DNA of 64,000 nt, taken from positions 1,977,501-2,041,500 of the forward strand of contig WPIO01000060.1 in assembly GCA_009760855.2 (NCBI GenBank), in the 5' to 3' direction. Origin of the DNA: Cristatella mucedo. Its lineage: Eukaryota > Bryozoa > Phylactolaemata > Cristatellidae. Below the pieces are notes generated by a model. The model was not told where the DNA came from. It worked only from the letters and a program-made list of their open reading frames with translations, and did not search any database. Positions 61,040-64,000 of the stretch are shown in pieces; within the stretch, counting starts at the first letter, position 1; each line of letters begins with the position of its first letter. The position numbers and the translations under genes are program-made.

Positions 61040-61260
61040 GTTAATTCATGGTCTTATGCCTGCTGACACAGTGCATGCTGCCACTAACCACATTTGCATG
61101 CTGACCATGTGCATGTCACCCTAACTATGTTATTCGTTTATCAAGCATTATGTTACTCACCATTAAATTGCTTTTCCCTTTGCAGCAAATGTAAGTGCTT
61201 AGAGAGAGATTGAGTTCTCTGAGGGTGCTTTATCAATTGCATTATTATTATTTTATTAAA
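61040..61260 (+). mobile_element. LINE A 3' end
   Basis: A second terminal fragment just behind the previous one: 'cagtgcatgctgccactaac', 'gcagcaaatgtaagtgc', 'agagattgagttctctgagg', 'gtgctttatcaattgcatta' and an ATT tail. Confidence 0.82.
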
Positions 61261-61388
61261 TCTGTCCAGCATGAGTGTACACATTCAAATCATTTCGTAA
61301 AACCGTGGGAAAAGATCAAGCCATCGATCGCACCAGTTGAGGGAAACCGTGTTGTTTGCTGGAAAAATGTCATTGACCCTCCATAGTG

Positions 61389-61450
61389 TGGTGAGCATTA
61401 GAGTACCGGTGAGAGCTAAAACATCAGTGGTTAGGCGAGAAAGTACACTA
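61389..61450 (+). repeat. Low-copy repeat, copy 2
   Basis: 'gagcattagagtaccggtga', then 'gagctaaaac' and 'cagtggttaggcgagaaag', matching 39049-39110. Family unknown. Confidence 0.6.
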
Positions 61451-61469
61451 ATTAGTAAGTGATTAATTA

Positions 61470-61530
61470 GTAGCCTGCTAGTGACTTCTCTGAGCGTACT
61501 TTATCAAGTGTATACTTATAATTATTACTA
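61470..61530 (+). mobile_element. LINE A extreme 3' tip
   Basis: Only 'agtgacttctctgagcgta', 'ctttatcaagtgtatac' and an ATT-like tail remain. Confidence 0.55.
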
Positions 61531-61715
61531 TATGTACAAAACCAAAGTTTTACATAAAGTGCTGATGAGTGCCATTCAAAATGCAGTAGAAAAGATTTCT
61601 GTTGTTTATTCTATTCGCAATCAACAAAAAGAAATGCATTCTATACTCTCTACAACAACTGCATTCCAATGCATTTTACAACGCATACCTGCTAAAATAT
61701 AAAGCAGAAAACCAA

Positions 61716-62810
61716 CTAGCCTATATAATGACTTTCAGCAGATTGGATGCTCCTGGCAATGCCGGTTTTAAGCAACGTAGGTAACCGTTCGTAGTTGATA
61801 TTCTTTTGCAATATACTCGCTACACAAAGGTCAAAGAGCTTACCAACGTCCGTGTCAAAGATGTCAATGTTACAAAAGCTGCCACAATAAGATATGACGA
61901 TAAGTCTTCCATCCCAGCTGAGGCTCTTGGCGTTGAGTTTTACATCGGTGCTATTACGGAATATGCTCGTAGGCACAGTGCTCGTCCAGTGAAGACTGAC
62001 CAGATCTAAGAAGTGGATTTTATAACCACAGCCATAATGGGCATTCCTATTATCAGGCTTCTTAAGAATTACACCTAATTTTCCATACGAAGTAAAAGTT
62101 GTAAAGCCGACGGAAATATCAGGAGATTCTCCAGTTGTCGGTACTGCGGAAGTTATGTTAGTCAGAGTATCAAAAAATTCAACTTTCAGATTCTCAGCAT
62201 TACTTTCAATTTGCTTTTCCTTAGCTATACGAGTGGCTAAGAGATCGAAAAAAACAAGGTAGTGCTTCCAGGAAATCAAAACCATTTTGAGACGAGAACG
62301 CGGCAGGTTGTCACCTGAGCAGCATAGGCTCCAATGTTTTGTCTCTAGGTCAAAGCCGCTAACCTCCCGCGGCTTTTCCAACCAACTGAAGCCGAAAAAG
62401 TAAATCGTATGGTCGAGAAGGCACCAAAAAGACCGAACACGCACAGATGCAGCTTCAATAGTCACTGGTCGTGACCAGCGATGAGAAGCGGTGTCAAAAC
62501 AGCAGAGCCTTAAAACTCTGCCTGCTGCTTGCAACCCATCATGGAAGAAGTAGATAAACTGTTTATAAGCTTCGACAGGTCCACAAAAGTATATACGCGG
62601 TGCATGAACAATGGAATCCCCAACGTTTACTGCTGACAACGTACAAGCGTCAACGTCCAGAATACGAACACTGATTAACACGTATTGGTTCCCTTCAATA
62701 TAGGGATCGGACCAGCCGAATACGTAAACGGTCCTTCCAACTACGAAGCTGTGCTGGACTTGGTAAACGGAACGAGGAATTCTCAGCTGACCGACCTGAT
62801 GGGCGATCAT
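61716..62810 (-). CDS. KLHDC3-like Kelch beta-propeller protein, copy 2 (364 aa)
   Basis: An intronless, uninterrupted frame of 364 codons from the ATG at 62810. The open frame reaches 62855 only through a TTG, whereas the inner ATG is shared with the 24.6-kb paralogue (MIA.Q...QLRI), so it is preferred. Six blade-like strands fall near residues 22-33, 82-91, 132-141, 180-189, 240-251 and 300-308. Both proteins keep SWKHY, HYGCGYKI, SL.WTSTVPTS and FCNID.FD, and the KLHDC3-like end (LFDLCVASI, then LPTLLKTGI). A 12-residue insertion (about 195-207) distinguishes this copy. Neither copy has stops although neighbouring duplicated DNA has drifted, so both are probably under selection. The predicted role is a substrate-binding adaptor, by family only. 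Confidence 0.85.
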   Translation of the reverse strand: MIAHQVGQLRIPRSVYQVQHSFVVGRTVYVFGWSDPYIEGNQYVLISVRILDVDACTLSAVNVGDSIVHAPRIYFCGPVEAYKQFIYFFHDGLQAAGRVLRLCCFDTASHRWSRPVTIEAASVRVRSFWCLLDHTIYFFGFSWLEKPREVSGFDLETKHWSLCCSGDNLPRSRLKMVLISWKHYLVFFDLLATRIAKEKQIESNAENLKVEFFDTLTNITSAVPTTGESPDISVGFTTFTSYGKLGVILKKPDNRNAHYGCGYKIHFLDLVSLHWTSTVPTSIFRNSTDVKLNAKSLSWDGRLIVISYCGSFCNIDIFDTDVGKLFDLCVASILQKNINYERLPTLLKTGIARSIQSAESHYIG

Positions 62811-62974
62811 TTCGGCAGAAACGTTAGGTCTTCTTAAGTCGCTCTGTGAGGTCAAATGAAGTGAAACCGTCAGTGAAACGCTTGAGCTGCAGAGTATATA
62901 GCGTAGTCAGAGCGTGGCGAGTGCAGATACAGATACACCGTTTACGAAATGCAGATAACCTATTACTATCAACC

Positions 62975-63117
62975 ATAAAAACATAATTAATTGGTATAGC
63001 CCCTAGGAGAACTCAACCTCAATTCGGCCGCTTCAGGCATGAAACTGGGCTCTAGCCCACGACCTCATCCAGATCTTAGTCGTGCAAGCTCCTTCGCTAC
63101 TGGGCCAAACCAGCAGT
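62975..63117 (-). mobile_element. tRNA-headed SINE with LINE A-like tail, copy 2
   Basis: On the minus strand 'ggtttggcccagtagcgaag' and 'ggtcgtgggctagagccc' are A-box-like and B-box-like. The tail (plus strand ggagaactcaacctcaattc, then cggccgcttcaggcat) resembles LINE A agagaacttaatctctttct, then aggcgctttacat. It lies about 165 bp 5' of KLHDC3-like gene 2, as copy 1 does for gene 1, so it predates the duplication. Confidence 0.7.
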
Positions 63118-63122
63118 CGATA

Positions 63123-63265
63123 CAAATGTATATGTAATGCATCTCCTTATGTCCCTCCACAAAGCCACACAGAGTATGCCGGGGTTAAGCAGGAGAGTTT
63201 TGTGTAGCCCAGACAGACTAAGCAGCTTGCCGTACGCATTTGGTTGCCAAGCTCGAATTTCAGCA
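63123..63265 (-). mobile_element. LINE B 3' end, short
   Basis: The tail and hairpin region 'gcatctccttatgtccctcc' is followed by 'aagcaggagagttttgtgtag' and 'cgtacgcatttggttgccaa'. It is about 140 bp and diverged. Confidence 0.75.
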
Positions 63266-63364
63266 ATAAAAATTAGCTGAAAGCCGGCATGCTTCACTGT
63301 CTAAGTGATGCAGTCAAGCTTCAGCCAATCTGGCGAACGACCATAGTTCGGATATAGCGACACT
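63266..63364. other. Short spacer between inverted LINE B ends
   Basis: About 100 bp without recognised content. Confidence 0.4.
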
Positions 63365-63915
63365 GTTATAACGTGTCACCTCTGCTGAAAGAGCTAGGAT
63401 GGTTGCCGGTTGAGCAACAGACACAGAGCAAAGTTCTTACGCTGACCCACAAGGCCCGCAACGGCTTGGCTCCTTCATACCTAGCTGAACTGCTACATCA
63501 GTTTCAGCCTGTTCGCGCCCTCAGGTCCTGTGTAGACAATAAATTAGCTGTCCCATTCCTCCGCTTAAAGACAGTTGGCGACAGAAACTTTAGCTCTGCA
63601 GGTCCTAGACTGTGGAACTCGCTTCCACAATTCTTACGCAACGACATCTACTCTCCAACTGCCGACTGTGGCACATCTTTTTCAGCGGTCCTGAGCTGCT
63701 ACTTCTATGCTACTCACTGCCTCAACTGCTCTCCTGACTCTGCTATGCTTCCCACTTTCTCTTTGTTGCGTGAGATGAAGTCTGTTGGCTACCGAATGCG
63801 GACCGAAAGCCGCTTAGGCTGTGAGTGGGCTATACAAGACTCTCCTGCGTAACACCCACATGGTCTTTATGACTTTGTGGAGTTACTGACGGAGATACAT
63901 TGCATTACATAACCA
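63365..63915 (+). mobile_element. LINE B 3' end with intact C-terminal frame
   Basis: A 5'-truncated LINE B on plus. The frame 63373-63852 (159 codons) is open to its natural stop and contains SPLLKELGWLPVEQQTQ, LAELLHQFQPVRALRSC and GDRNFSSAGPRLWNSLPQF. The 3' UTR has the complete hairpin (cccacatggtctttatgact, then ttgtggag) and the tail 'gacggagatacattgcatt'. It is the least decayed LINE B end in the window. Confidence 0.9.
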
Positions 63916-64000
63916 CGAAATCGACCCCATTTCGGGTAGCTGCACAAGGCCTGCAACTTGCACAAACCCGGAGCCAGCAATACGACGACTGTGAAACAGA

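Noticed and set aside
62811-62855. N-terminal extension of KLHDC3-like gene 2 to 62855
   Set aside because: The codon at 62855 is TTG, and the paralogue has a stop in the matching place; the shared ATG at 62810 is the better start.

Overview
This window looks like repeat-rich, gene-poor chromosomal DNA of a multicellular animal, probably an invertebrate; the species cannot be fixed from the sequence. The evidence is dozens of broken non-LTR retrotransposons with animal-type endonuclease and reverse transcriptase, tRNA-derived SINEs, a hAT transposon whose transposase has an intron, microsatellites, and almost no long reading frames. Two non-LTR families dominate. 'LINE A' ends in two small hairpins followed by (ATT)n. 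'LINE B' ends in a strong hairpin followed by a short tail containing ggagttacagacggagatac. Both belong by motif to the L2/CR1-like group (APE-type endonuclease plus RT).

Only two reading frames look like real host genes. They are intronless minus-strand paralogues at 24.6-25.7 kb and 61.7-62.8 kb, six-bladed beta-propeller proteins closest in plan to KLHDC3. Each has a tRNA-headed SINE just 5' of it.

Layout: 0-8 kb LINE A and LINE B debris. 8.3-26.0 kb is the first copy of a large segmental duplication: a LINE A 3' end, a block of about 1.6 kb, a tandem array of about 640-bp units, then KLHDC3-like gene 1. A 3.5-kb LINE B sits inside its block. One array unit holds a LINE A, which holds a probable solo LTR, which holds about 600 bp of CT repeat. 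26-35 kb is mostly LINE A and LINE B fragments, a SINE candidate and a minisatellite. 35-39 kb has a third LINE type and a 2.38-kb hAT element with a perfect 8-bp target duplication. 41.4-48.1 kb is a nest: LINE A holding two LINE Bs, one of which holds another LINE A. 50.2-63.1 kb is the second duplication copy: LINE A 3' end, the same block without the LINE B, a regular 647-bp array, LINE A debris, then KLHDC3-like gene 2. 63.1-64 kb has two LINE B ends.

The strongest result is the collinear direct duplication, with both satellite-like arrays and both KLHDC3-like genes in the same order and orientation. In nearly every array unit one frame stays strongly hydrophobic. Alignments were made by eye, so identities and boundaries are approximate. 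Some reported frames use non-ATG starts, so starts were checked against the bases.
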